A stretch of 64,000 bases of DNA from Ilex aquifolium (lineage: Eukaryota > Streptophyta > Magnoliopsida > Aquifoliales > Aquifoliaceae), in NCBI GenBank assembly GCA_951799425.1, contig OX637394.1, positions 34,384,001 through 34,448,000 of the forward strand, in the 5' to 3' direction. Of the stretch, positions 33,536-44,716 are shown in pieces (positions within the stretch are counted from its first letter, which is position 1; the number at the start of each line of letters is the position of its first letter). The notes below the pieces were generated by a model, which was given only the letters and a program-made list of their open reading frames with translations, did not search any database and had not been told where the DNA came from. The position numbers and the translations under genes are program-made.

Positions 33536-35363
33536 TGATGAGCACATAATATTGCATATTTGAAGGGCTCATTACATGCATTTTAACTCAACTTTTGCAT
33601 TTAAGTACTTAGAGTTAGCCGAAATTATGAATAATGTTGATATTTTGATGTTGCAAGTTTTTATTGCTTAAATCATGTATTTTAGGACATTCCAACTATG
33701 TTGGATGTGTGGTGAATGCATGGACACAATACATGAAGAATTGGAGGCTTAAAAGTGAAGAAATCAAGAAGGCATTGGTGCTTGGGAACAAGGGCACCAG
33801 CTGCAGCAACAATTGGAAGAACTGTCTCGGAATTCCTCCATTTTTACCATGATCTACTCAGAATTTGGAAAAGTTCAAAACATGAAAGTTGTAGATATGG
33901 GTGTCCTCTGTTTGGTGTCAAATTTCAGCCCAATCCAACGGTTAGATCAAGAGTTATGCCGATTCTACCGAAGGTGGTCCAGTGCAGAAAAAACAGTACC
34001 GGTACCTAGTACCGGTACTCCGGACCTTCTGGTCGCGAAAACAGCCTGTAACTCAACTTTGAGGCTTGGGGGTCCCACCTACACTTCTCCCACGCCTATC
34101 CCAACATTTCCTTACACATTTGCAGGCCTCCTACACTCAAGTGGAAGACTTTGAAGGCCAATGCATTGATGGAGGATGGGAGAGAAGTGGGCTGCCAGGG
34201 CTATGATCTCCTAGCCTGTCAAGCCATCCATTCAGCCCTCTCTTGATGGGAGCTCGTACACACAGCTAGGGGGGAGCCTCTTGGACGTTTTGGCAAGTCT
34301 CCACACAGCATATATTGAACATTACAAGCTTGTATAGGAGTTGGCTACCTAAGCTTAGTTTTTGCTCCATTGAGGAAGAAGATGAATAGTGTAATGTAAT
34401 TTCGTTTTTGCATTTCTTCCATCCATTTCACTTGTAATCCTTTGTAAGAACTTGGTAAGCTTCATTTAATGTATTTAATGTTATTCACTGCAAGTTCATT
34501 TCAAGTTTAATCTTTCATTTTAGCTTTCACCATTGTTGCTTCCATGTTTTCTTCATTTCTTAGCTTAAAATGGGTATTGCATATTTTCCTTCATAGCTTT
34601 AGATTTCTTGCTTCAAGTTAAGTTTCATGCTTTAAATCTCCATTTCTCTTCCATGCCCATCTACATTATGCTTGTCTTGCATTTTTAATATGAGTAGCTA
34701 GGATTTAAGTTGGTTAATCCAAGGGAAAATTCCTCTTGGGAATACCATTTTCAACTCTTCTTCATTCCTCCCTTTAGAGTCAAATGGTTCGGTTTGACGG
34801 GGTTGAGAGTGGATGAGTTGGTGAGCCTTTGATATTCCGTAGGCCTAGTCACGGTTTATGCTTAGATACTCACCAATCTCGTCCCTAGCTTCCCCCGAAT
34901 CAATCGTTCATTCATGCTCAATCGGAGGAAGGCTTTGAGTTGATTTGGTATTCCCATTGGAATGAACCCTTTGGATTAGCCAACACTTGCTTTCTTGCAT
35001 TTTCATTTTGAACAAAACTCACCAAAACACAAATACAAGATTTTACACTTTCTTTTCACTTTTGCAAAATCACTTTCACAAAACTCCCTTTCCTTCCCTG
35101 AGGAGACGACCTTGGAATATTTTCCAAGTAAAACACACGACCACAAAAGACTCCTTGCGATTGGGGAGCACTTTTGTTCACCACACACGCATTTCATTTC
35201 ATAACATTTTGTTCATTCCATTCATTTCCATCACCATTCCATTGTTGCCTAATCTTTTGCATCATTCCGAGTGAGAGTGACACTCACCCATTCCTATAAG
35301 CCATACACACATTTAGGGATGATGTTTAGAGGTTAGGATACAACAACGTTTTCCAATCAATCA
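33536..35363 (+). mobile_element. Array A LTR 5
   Basis: 1828 bp. Like LTRs 2-4 at the start, but it keeps right-LTR variants further along (gaaccctttgg, actccctttcc) before switching to left-LTR type at ttttccaagt. Its switch point therefore lies closer to its 3' end. Confidence 0.95.
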
Positions 35364-35366
35364 TTT

Positions 35367-35384
35367 TGGCGCCGTTGCCGGGGA
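35367..35384 (+). promoter_or_regulatory. Primer binding site, tRNA-Asp (unit 5)
   Basis: Identical to the unit 1 site. Confidence 0.9.
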
Positions 35385-35495
35385 AGGTAAAGCGTCGAGT
35401 TCGAGGGTGATTTTGGGACGGCATAAGGTAAGTCTTGTGATTTTCATCACGGGCCAAGGTATGTCGTCTAACTTGTAAATATTTTGTTTTATATA

Positions 35496-36332
35496 ATGTC
35501 TTATAATTATTATGAAAATGTATCAAATGCCCCTTATTATGAAAATGTGTGTGAGATTTGTGATGACCTTGGGCTCATCTCTTGTATGTGCCAAATAAAT
35601 TATCCGGTTCAAGACTTTGCATGCGAAAACTTTTATCCCAACCATTATGTTTCACCGAGTTATCCGAGTTATGGTTGGGAGAATGAACCGTATAATTTTC
35701 CATCCAATCTCACACCACCAAATGAATTTTGTCATTATCCAACGTATGAGGACTTAACCGAACAAGCATTGGAAAATACTTTTTGCGAGTTTATGCAATG
35801 CCAATTGGAATTCAATGCCCAATTAGGCGAGTTTATGCAAAGCCAAATGGAATTCAATGCCCAAATAACTCAACAACTTGATACATTGACTAATGCTATA
35901 ATTGTTATGCATGAAGAACAACACCTTGAGCATAGTCAATATATTGAGAATGATCCCCCCAATGAAATGCATATTAATGTTGAATCTCCCACCACTCTAG
36001 ATTGTGAAACATTTAATGAAGTTATTATCTCACATGAGGCTAATGAGCCCAATGTCATTTTGCCATCTTTGAGTGGTGTTGAGATTCACATTTCTCAACT
36101 TGGGGAGGGCATTGCAATGGAGTCAAGTGTTGAAACTTGTAAAGAAAAATTGTATACTCCATTTGTGGGATTGCATAAACTTGCCTACACATCTATTTGG
36201 TTGAGAATTTTTAATCAACATCCTTTATATGTTTGGATAGATGGTTTAAGAAGGGCATTAATGCAACCAAAAAATTTTAAAATCAAAAAAATCCATGGGC
36301 GTAAGGTCATATCCGAATTGAAGCCGGATTGA
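35496..36332 (+). CDS. Orphan ORF of element A (unit 5)
   Basis: One predicted change, Gln to Pro near the C-terminus (ALMQPKNF), plus a silent change beside it. Confidence 0.6.
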   Translation: MSYNYYENVSNAPYYENVCEICDDLGLISCMCQINYPVQDFACENFYPNHYVSPSYPSYGWENEPYNFPSNLTPPNEFCHYPTYEDLTEQALENTFCEFMQCQLEFNAQLGEFMQSQMEFNAQITQQLDTLTNAIIVMHEEQHLEHSQYIENDPPNEMHINVESPTTLDCETFNEVIISHEANEPNVILPSLSGVEIHISQLGEGIAMESSVETCKEKLYTPFVGLHKLAYTSIWLRIFNQHPLYVWIDGLRRALMQPKNFKIKKIHGRKVISELKPD

Positions 36333-38534
36333 CATGAGCGCTTGTTGTTTTGTTTCCATGTACATAGTAGTTAGATCTCTTTTATTGTCATATTTTTATT
36401 TTTCATGTCGTTGTAGTATAATGGTGAGTATCATTGTAGTGAAGTTTTTAACATAAAGCTTGTTTAAGAATCAGGAAGCAGACAAAGCAGAACAGTACCG
36501 GTACTCGGTACCGGTACCAACTGGTACTGGTACTAAAAGTCTACTGGAATCGCAGTACCGGTACCCAGTACCGATACTGTTTGCCTGACAGACCCAATCT
36601 CTGCAATGCTGCTCCACCTACTTTGAGGGCATCACCAGCATTTCTCCCCCATGTTCTAGTCTAAGTTGGGGGGTGTAAATGAGCTTTGTGTGTTTCATTT
36701 TCTCTTTTATGTTTATATATATATATAAAAAAAAAAGGGGTATCTCATTTCCCATTTTACCTTCATTGTTTTCATTGCATGACTCCTTGTGCATTGAGGA
36801 CAATGCATAGTTTAAGTTGGGGGGTGAGGTGCACCATTCACATGTTCCACCACTTTGTGTATAGAATAAGTTGGAAATGTGAAAATTTTGAAAAATTTTG
36901 GACAATTTTTGTGAAAAATAGTCAATATTGAACTATATTCCTCTATCCTAATTGTTATGGGATTTGTGAATTGCTTGATCTTCATTTTGAACTTTGAATA
37001 CATGAGCACATTATAGAAGTTTATCCTATGCTTGAGTATCACATATGTGTTTTCTTTCAAACTCAACCATTGTGCACCTTGAATGTGTAATTTGGACAAT
37101 TTACGGATTGAGTTCACATTTGAGTGCTTCACATGAATAGTAGAGATGAGTAAGTACCCGTGTGAGCTTTAGTGCCAATTCTTGTTGGAAGGAACTTACA
37201 TTTACTCAAGGAACAATTTTTCAAATTCTAAATTTGTTCAATAATCTCATTATGCTTGTTTTGGTTAGGTGTATTTGGGTAGTTGATTGACTTTGTCTTG
37301 ATTGTACAATGCTCTCCCATGCCTATCTAGAAATGATCTTAGGCCATCTTTGATGCTTTGAGCCTTAGCCTTTTTCTTGTGAAATTTTATCCCTAGTGCC
37401 ATGATTGAGCCTTAATTGAATTCGTTTCTATGCCACACATGTAACCAAGCCAATGAAAATGATAAATATCTACCTTACCTTGGTTGTTCCTAGTGCTAAG
37501 TTGGGTGATGATAAAAGAAAAGGAATGATGGTGTGAAAAATCAAACAAAAGGGATGAAGGATGTTGAAACTCAAAAGAGTTCAATGGAAAAAGAATGAAA
37601 ATCCAAGAAAAGGAGTGAAAAAGGAGAAAAAGAATGAGAAAAAGAAAAGGGAAAAATGTAAAGGAAAAGAAAGAAAAGAAACAAAGGGTGTGGTGATGGT
37701 GTGAAAATCAAAATCCCATAAAAGGGAAGTGTTTTTCTAAGATTAAGGTCATTCACCCGGAACAACCCTCTTTGTTATCCTATATCCTTCGTTTCCCTTA
37801 CCACAACATCACCCCAAGGCCTCATTACAACCCATGAAAGTCCTAAAAGATCTAGAGAAGCATGGGGGATGCATACGTTTAAAAGAACAAGAGAAGTTGA
37901 TTTTGCTATCTAATGCCCTAGCATTCCTTTCATGAGATTATGCCAAGGTTGTTTCATTTTTATGCATACTTCATTTTTGGATTATATGTGAGCATACTTT
38001 GTGTTGTGCACAAGATTCCATCTCACATATACACATGGAGAGCATGCCCGGATAATCATAGTGTTATTCATTTTGAGAGAACACCCTTGGTGAGTTTTTG
38101 CATCGAAGCTTAATGTGGATGGCCAAAGTAAATGTGAACTCCATTGTGTAAATGTTTAAATTACATGTTCATTTCACACACACACGAGTTTTGAAAGGAA
38201 ATGTGTATGTGGATACTCTAGAATAGCATTTACGGCTATGATATGTCTCATGCGTGATTTGTTCGGGTGTTTGAACCAAGTTGTTTTTAGTATTCCATTG
38301 CTAATTAAGATAAGGGAATATATTTTAAATATTGGATACTATGAAAAGAAGTTTGTAGGTACCTTCACTGGAAACCTTCACGAGACAAAACTCGTCCACT
38401 AGGGATCACCTAGGGGTTTAAAGGCTTGTTGCATGTGCTAAATGCAATATCGGAATTAGTATAGTTTTATTTTTTGTTTTCTTGCTTTTTACATTTTGTT
38501 TGCTAGGGACTAGCAAAGCTTAAGTTGGGGGGTG
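36333..38534 (+). mobile_element. Non-coding 3' region of unit 5
   Basis: The most divergent unit. The palindrome cluster (36495-36578) is about 27 bp shorter and differently arranged, and a private ctcatgcgtg occurs near 38248. Hairpin and polypurine tract are intact. Confidence 0.8.
36407..36431 (+). other. tRNA-Asp 5'-end fragment (unit 5)
   Basis: Identical to unit 1 although the flanks here carry substitutions (gagcgcttg, agatctctt). Confidence 0.75.
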
Positions 38535-40362
38535 TGATGAGCACATAATATTGCATATTTGAAGGGCTCATTACATGCATTTTAACTCAACTTTTGCATT
38601 TAAGTACTTAGAGTTAGCCGAAATTATGAATAATGTTGATATTTTGATGTTTCATGTTTTTATTGATTAAATCATGTATTTTAGGACATTCCAACTATGT
38701 TGGATGTGTGGTGAATGCATGGACACAATACATGAAGAATTGGAGGCTTAAAAGTGAAGAAATCAAGAAGGCATTGGTGCTTGGGAACAAGGGCACCAGC
38801 TGCAGCAACAATTGGAAGAACTGTCTCGGACTTCCTCCATTTTTACCATGAGATACTCAGAATTTGGAAACGTTCAAAACATGAAAGTTGTAGATATGGG
38901 TGTCCTCTGTTTGGTGTCAAAATTTCAGCCCAATCCAACGGTTAGATCAAGAGTTATGCCGATTCTACCGAAGGTGGTCCAGTGCAGAAAAACAGTACCG
39001 GTACCTAGTACCGGTACTCCGGACCTTCTGGTCGCGAAAACAGCCTGTAACTCAACTTTGAGGCTTGGGGGTCCCACCTACACTTCTCCCACGCCTATCC
39101 CAACATTTCCTTACACATTTGCAGGCCTCCTACACTCAAGTGGAAGACTTTGAAGGCCAATGCATTGATCGAGGATGGGAGAGAAGTGGGCTGCCAGGGC
39201 TATGATCTCCTAGCCTGTCAAGCCATCCATTCAGCCCTCTCTTGATGGGAGCTCGTACACACAGCTAGGGGGGAGCCTCTTGGACGTTTTGGCAAGTCTA
39301 CACACAGCATATATTGAACATTAGAAGCTTGTATAGGAGTTGGCTACCTAAGCTTAGTTTTTGCTCCATTGAGGAAGAAGATGAATAGTGTAATGTAATT
39401 TCGTTTTTGCATTTCTTCCATCCATTTCACTTGTAATCCTTTGTAAGAACTTGGTAAGCTTCATTTAATGTATTTAATGTTATTCACTGCAAGTTCATTT
39501 CAAGTTTAATCTTTCATTTTAGCTTTCACCATTGTTGCTTCCATGTTTTCTTCATTTCTTAGCTTAAAATGGGTATTGCATATTTTCCTTCATAGCTTTA
39601 GATTTCTTGCTTCAAGTTAAGTTTCATGCTTTAAATCTCCATTTCTCTTCCAAGTCCATCTACATTATGCTTGTCTTGCATTTTTAATATGAGTAGCTAG
39701 GATTTAAGTTGGTTAATCCAAGGGAAAATTCCTCTTGGGAATACCATTTTCAACTCTTCTTCATTCCTCCCTTTAGAGTCAAATGGTTCGGTTTGACGGG
39801 GTTGAGAGTGGATGAGTTGGTGAGCCTTTGATATTCCGTAGGCCTAGTCACGGTTTATGCTTAGATACTCACCAATCTCGTCCCTAGCTTCCCCCGAATC
39901 AATCGTTCATTCATGCTCAATCGGAGGAAGGCTTTGAGTTGATTTGATATTCCCATTGGAATGAACCCTTTGGATTAGCCAACACTTGCTTTCTTGCATT
40001 TTCATTTTGAACAAAACTCACCAAAACACAAATACAAGATTTTACACTTTCTTTTCACTTTTGCAAAATCACTTTCACAAAACTCCCTTTCCTTCCCTGA
40101 GGAGACGACCTTGGAATATTTTACAAGTAAAACACACGACCACAAAAGACTCCTTGCGATTGGGGAGCACTTTTGTTCACCACACACGCATTTCATTTCA
40201 TAACATTTTGTTCATTCCATTCATTTCCATCACCATTCCATTGTTGCCTAATCTTTTGCATCATTCCGAGTGAGAGTGACACTCACCCATTCCTATAAGC
40301 CATACACACATTTAGGGATGATGTTTAGAGGTTAGGATACACCAACGTTTTCCAATCAATCA
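38535..40362 (+). mobile_element. Array A LTR 6 (right outer)
   Basis: 1828 bp, with private variants (tttcatgtttttattgatt, ggacttcctcc, tttgatattcc, ttttacaag, acaccaacg). It ends AATCAATCA at 40362 against the CCTGT duplication. Confidence 0.95.
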
Positions 40363-40367
40363 CCTGT
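40363..40367. repeat. Target-site duplication of array A (right), CCTGT
   Basis: Partner of 13420-13424. Confidence 0.93.
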
Positions 40368-41195
40368 CTGATCGGGGCGACGGTATGGTGTCGGTCTCTG
40401 TGCCCCACTAGTGCTAGCACCCGTCCGTATCGGACCTCCTCTCGAGAAGCCCTGTCGTCGCTGGCTATCCTCTATGTCTCTCTCTACCAGTGCAGCTCTG
40501 TCCACCAAGTCCCCAAATTCACGGATCCTGAGAGCCACCAACTTCTCCCTAATAGCCGGCCTCAGACCCTGCTCGAAGCGCTTGGCCCTGTCGGCCTCAG
40601 TAGATATAAATCCCGTAGCATAACGGGAGAGCTCGTCGAACCGCCTCTCATACTCAGCCACGGTCATACCACCTTGTCGTAATGCAAGAAAATCCGCCTT
40701 CATTCCGTCTCTGACTGATTCAGGGAAATATTTATCTTGGAAAAGTTGATCGAATTCTTCCCAAGTGAGTATGTCGGTGTCCCTTCTCCTCTTTATGGCA
40801 TCCCACCAATAGTCGGCCTCCCCCTCAAACAGGTAGGTCGCCAAACCCACTCTCAGCTCCTCGGCAACTCCCATGCCGTCACAGATCTTCTTCACTCGGC
40901 GAATCCATCTATCCGCCTCCAAAGGATTGGAGCTCCCTTGGAAGTTGGGTGGTCGTTGTCGTAAGAATTCCCGAAGAGCTATCATCCTTCGGTCTCCGTT
41001 CTCATTGCCCGGTACTTGAGCGAGAGGATGAGCTCCACCATTGTGGTTGTTGTTACCATTTTGGTTTTGTACCAAAGTGGTGAGCTCCCTCAAGCATTGG
41101 TAAATGCCTTGCATGGCATCCGGAGGTGGTGGTGGTTGTGGATTCGCTTGACCTCCATGGCCACGCCCACGTCCGCGTCCCCGTGTCCCGTCCAT
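40363..41195 (-). pseudogene. gag: Element B gag, N-terminal part, cut by array A
   Basis: Minus strand, starting at the ATG at 41195 (MDGTRGRGRG), the start conserved in D and E; an upstream in-frame MMCR is unlikely to be used. It has an Arg/Gly- and Pro-rich N-terminus, then the plant retrotransposon Gag domain with WIRRVKKICDGMG, YLFEGEADYWWD, WEEFDQLFQDKYFP and ADFLALRQG. The frame reaches a DQTG motif at the array junction (40363). Its zinc knuckle lies on the other side of the array, near 13308-13349. The product would package the RNA. The frame is open; only the array breaks it. Confidence 0.93.
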
Positions 41196-41379
41196 CCTGC
41201 ACATCAATCCATAATTTAGTTCCCTTGATGTGCTAGATATAAACTACAGTGATATGTAGGATGTCTTGATTTAAGCACAAGGCATATACAAAATTTAACT
41301 TAACAATTTCCTCCACCCTAAACCTACATCTCTAGTGGTAATCCATAACCTACAGCTCCCATGTAAGACCTAAAGCCTA

Positions 41380-41392
41380 GGCTCTGATACCA
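41380..41392 (-). promoter_or_regulatory. Primer binding site of element B, tRNA-iMet
   Basis: TGGTATCAGAGCC on the minus strand, 4 bases inside the 5' LTR. It is the familiar complement of the 3' end of initiator tRNA-Met. Confidence 0.92.
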
Positions 41393-41979
41393 ACTTTGTA
41401 ACACCCCAAAACACACCCTGGACGGCATTACATTCTCAAACATTCATATCATGAGAGCACTAATATAATCCATCAATAAATAAGACTTCATCAAGTCATC
41501 CATAACATTTACAGCATTATCCCCAAACGAATAGACCCATTTTGGCCTTTACATTCCAAAAATCAACTAATGTAGCGCAGCGGAAATAACAAAATAAAAC
41601 TAGACTTTACACGGTTCAAAATGAATATCCTAGTCTAGAACAAAAGGAAGTGTCGCTCTAGGCGTCCACCTCGGGATCCACGCTCCCGTCTATCGGAATC
41701 TCCCAGTGTGCGGTAGGGGGTGAGCACGAAGCTCTGTAGAAAAATTCTCTCAAACCCAAACAAGGTTTAGAAACGTATTTAAAATGGCCGGTCTCATTTT
41801 TAACATAACATAGATACATAATTTGAAATAAGGCAGTGACATTTCAACAAGGATCTCAAGTTTAAATATCAATAGTACTAGAAATGAACAATAATAACCC
41901 ATTTTAATAAACATCCATTTTCAAAATATAAACCATTTCCCACACATTATATAATATTGTCCTCTTTTGGCATGAGCAT

Positions 41980-42292
41980 CCTTATAAGGAACCTCTCACC
42001 CTCAAGGCTTGGTTACTCAAGCATCCTTATAAGGAACCTCTTGAGGAAAATCACATACTGTCCTTTTTTGGCATGAGCATCCTTATAAGGAACCTCTCAC
42101 CCTCAAGGCTTAGTTTCTTAAGCATCCTTATAAGGAACCTCTTAAGGAAAATCACATACTCTCCTCTCTTGGCATGAGCATCCTTATAAGGAACCTCTCA
42201 CCCTCAAGGCATCACAAACTCAAGCATCCTTATAAGGAACCTCTTGAGGGAAATCACATATTCTCCTCTCTTGGCATGAGCATCCTTATAAG
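41980..42292. repeat. CArG-box tandem array in B 5' LTR
   Basis: Seven CCTTATAAGG sites starting at 41980, 42024, 42081, 42126, 42182, 42228 and 42283. One two-box unit fewer than the 3' LTR, so the array changes length by unit loss or gain. Confidence 0.9.
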
Positions 42293-42935
42293 GAACCTCT
42301 CACCCTCAAGGCATCACAAACAACCCAACCAAGCATACCATTCCAATATTTATATCATTTTACAAGCATCTCTCCAAAATCCCCAAGATATATTATGTAA
42401 CAATTCCCCAACCAACAAAGAAAATACATGAGATCACAATAACATCATTTTTCTACCCAACACAAACAACTACGGTTTTTGAAGTTCATAATAAAGAAGC
42501 ATTTAAGAAGAAATACATCACTCTCCCAACAACTAGGGTTTTAAAACTAGAAAAGAGATTTCATGGGTATTAAACCCTAACTTTGTTCAAAACATGTAAT
42601 CTTTGCCAAAAAGCCTAAGAGAGGATGATTCCATAACATATATATATACCATTGATAGCCAAAACATACATATATAAATACCCTAGCCATCAATGTAAGT
42701 GAGTGAGAGAAAACCCCTACTTTGATGTTCTTGGAAATCTAGGGCTTGGATCTTGAATCACCCTTAAATTTCTTGTTTTTCACCTTTGATCTTGTGTTTT
42801 TCTCTTCCCCTCTTTCTCTCTAATGTTTTCTAGGGTTTTAAGGTGTGTAATGAAGGCTAAGGGGATGGCAAGAAGTATTTATAGTGGGGGAAAAACCGGC
42901 TGTTCGCGAACTAAAATTGTCTGATTTTTACAGTG

Positions 42936-43057
42936 ACTACTGGTAGTTAAACTATGACTACCGGTAGCTCGACTATTCTGGGCACTCGACTACCTGTTGA
43001 CTACCGGTAGTCCGAGTACACTGGGCACTTGACTACCGGTAGTTACTACCGGTAGTT
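42936..43057. repeat. Palindrome cluster ACTACCGGTAGT in B 5' LTR
   Basis: Same motif and context as 9359-9523, one block shorter. Confidence 0.88.
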
Positions 43058-43236
43058 GATCCCAGATTTGCCTACTTCCTTTATTTTTCATTTCCAATCC
43101 ATTCCTAAGCCAACCAAATCCATCCCAAACCTTTCCAACACATATTTCTACACATATCCACATTTTTACCACAATTATTTATTATATATCTATATACATA
43201 TATATATAAAAGAAAAAAAAAATGCGGGGTGTTACA

Positions 43237-43241
43237 TTATA
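43237..43241. repeat. Target-site duplication of element B (right), TTATA
   Basis: Partner of 7660-7664. Confidence 0.9.
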
Positions 43242-44347
43242 TCCCTAGTTAGCCATGATTGAGCCTTAAAAATATAATTTCTTTTTCATAAAACCCATAA
43301 GTTAACCGATCTACAGAAAAATATATTTGGCATACCTTTGATATCTAATTTTCTTGCACTCTGTTCTAAATTAGTATGATACGAAAAGCAAGAGTAGAAG
43401 AAAAGGAAGAAAAGAAGAAGGTGATTATTGTCGAAAGAAAGAAAAAAATTCTATGGAAGAAAGAAAAAGAAAGAGAAAAGAAGAAAGAAAAGAACCAAGA
43501 AAGTGAAAAATAAGAAAGAAAATGAAAGAATGGAAATACCATGTATGTGAAAGTTTTGAAAAAGGAAAGAGGTGTGCTACATTACTAAAGAAATGATAGC
43601 TTTTGAATACCATTGATGTCATTTCTTAAACCCTACACCATGGCCACGTTATAACCTTAATAAAGTCTTTTTTGATTCCAGAAGTCATGCATGTGTATTA
43701 TTTCCATCTATTCATGAAAAAATGAAAGTGTTGATAATGTGTTTGATGTTGTGTTAATATTTTTTCATGAGATTATGCCAAATTCCAGTTTTATTCAAAT
43801 AACCATTCTTTTGATATATTATACGTGAAATCATTTGCTTTGTTAATAAAATTCTTATCACATGTAATTTTTGAGTGATAGTCACTATAACGAGAGTGTG
43901 TTATTTGCAGAGTGATTTCCATGAAATGATTGATTTCGAGGCTAAGTCTTGTATATCAAAGTGAAGGGTGGTGATATTTCTTAAGTGATTTTTGAGATAA
44001 AGGAACCATTGCACCCAAACACGAGTTTTTCTGAAAATATATGGATAATGTCACAGCTATTGTGTATTACTCTTATAGTGATCAAGAAAGGGAGGTATCC
44101 TAGAAAATCAGGGGAATGGTGATTTAATTTTATCTATAAAAAATATAAATTATTGTATTCTAACCATTGAAGTTTGTAGGTAGCTTCACTGGAAACCTTC
44201 ACGAGACAAAACTCATCCACTAGGGATCACCTAGAGGTTTAACGGTTTGTTGCATATGCTAAATGCAATCGTGTCATCTACGAAAGTGATTTTATTTTGT
44301 TAATTGTTTTTATTACTAGGGACTAGTAATTTTTAGGTTAGGGGCTG
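43242..44347 (+). mobile_element. Element C internal region, right part
   Basis: Continues the C sequence left at 7659 (tccctag..agccatgattgagcctta aligns with 17310-17335). It contains a purine-rich tract (43380-43520) in the same place as in A, the conserved 101-bp block (44169-44269), and hairpin ATTACTAG-GGA-CTAGTAAT (44312-44330) 17 bases before the LTR. The intervening sequence is diverged and has no gene I can support. Confidence 0.75.
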
Positions 44348-44716
44348 TGATTAAACCTAATTAGTGTTTAATTGAATTAGATTAATAGGTTAATTGTGTT
44401 AGTCAAATGAGTTAAAAGAGTCAAAGTAGTTGAAATTAGGGTCAGTGCGTAAATTAGGGTTAATGCGTGAAATGTTGTATTTTTTAGGGTTTTGTGCATA
44501 AATACCACAAAGCTAAGGGGAGCAAACTGTAAAAGTCAAATCAACAAAGGGGTCAAAGAGCAATTACATCAAATCAAGTAAGGAACTAGCCACACCAAAA
44601 ACAGTGGAATGCCACCGTCCAGACGGTAGTGGTGGCGTCCGGACGATAGGCAAACCGCCTCACGTCCATCCTTCACCTCATTGGCCAGTTTCTGCAGCAA
44701 AAGCTTCTGATTGGAC
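44348..44716 (+). mobile_element. Element C 3' LTR, first part
   Basis: Starts TGATTAAACCTAATTAG after the purine-rich TTTTAGGTTAGGGGCTG. CCGTCCAGACGG and CGTCCGGACG palindromes are at 44613-44646. The LTR resumes as a 12-bp stub at 46593-46604 and at 59808 after two further insertions. Confidence 0.7.

Larger units (their letters stand above)
13425..40362 (+). mobile_element. Array A: tandem LTR retrotransposon, LTR-(internal-LTR)x5
   Basis: Six LTRs alternate with five internal regions in head-to-tail order, with one target-site duplication around the whole 26,938-bp block. LTR starts are 13425, 18454, 23482, 28509, 33536 and 38535, so the unit is 5027-5029 bp (4999 for the last). Each internal region has a primer site for tRNA-Asp, one ORF, and non-coding sequence ending in a polypurine tract; there is no protease, RT, RNase H or integrase. 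It is a non-autonomous element. Its 3' non-coding region is homologous to that of the Athila/Tat-like element G, which has integrase and RNase H remains, so G-like elements are the likely source of enzymes. Confidence 0.96.
7665..43236 (-). mobile_element. Element B: Tekay/Del-like chromovirus interrupted by array A
   Basis: A complete minus-strand LTR retrotransposon: 5' LTR 41397-43236, tRNA-iMet primer site 41380-41392, gag from 41195, pol with a chromodomain to 9744, polypurine tract 9703-9720 and 3' LTR 7665-9702. It is flanked by TTATA. Its own sequence totals about 8.6 kb; the other 26.9 kb is array A in gag. Apart from that insertion I found only one in-frame stop in gag-pol. Domain order protease-RT-RNaseH-integrase-chromodomain plus the iMet primer site place it in the Ty3/gypsy chromoviruses, most like Tekay. 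Confidence 0.93.
41397..43236 (-). mobile_element. Element B 5' LTR
   Basis: 1840 bp with the same termini as the 3' LTR. A block of about 54 bp is missing at 41714 between two copies of a GCGG-type microhomology. The CArG array has seven perfect boxes (41980-42292). The palindrome cluster (42936-43057) lacks one block and its first site has mutated to CTACTGGTAG. TATAAATA is at the equivalent place on the minus strand. Confidence 0.93.

Noticed and set aside
13425..40362. A conventional satellite or a gene-family array
   Set aside because: Each unit has LTR termini, primer site and polypurine tract in the right order, and the block has one target-site duplication. It is a retroelement array.
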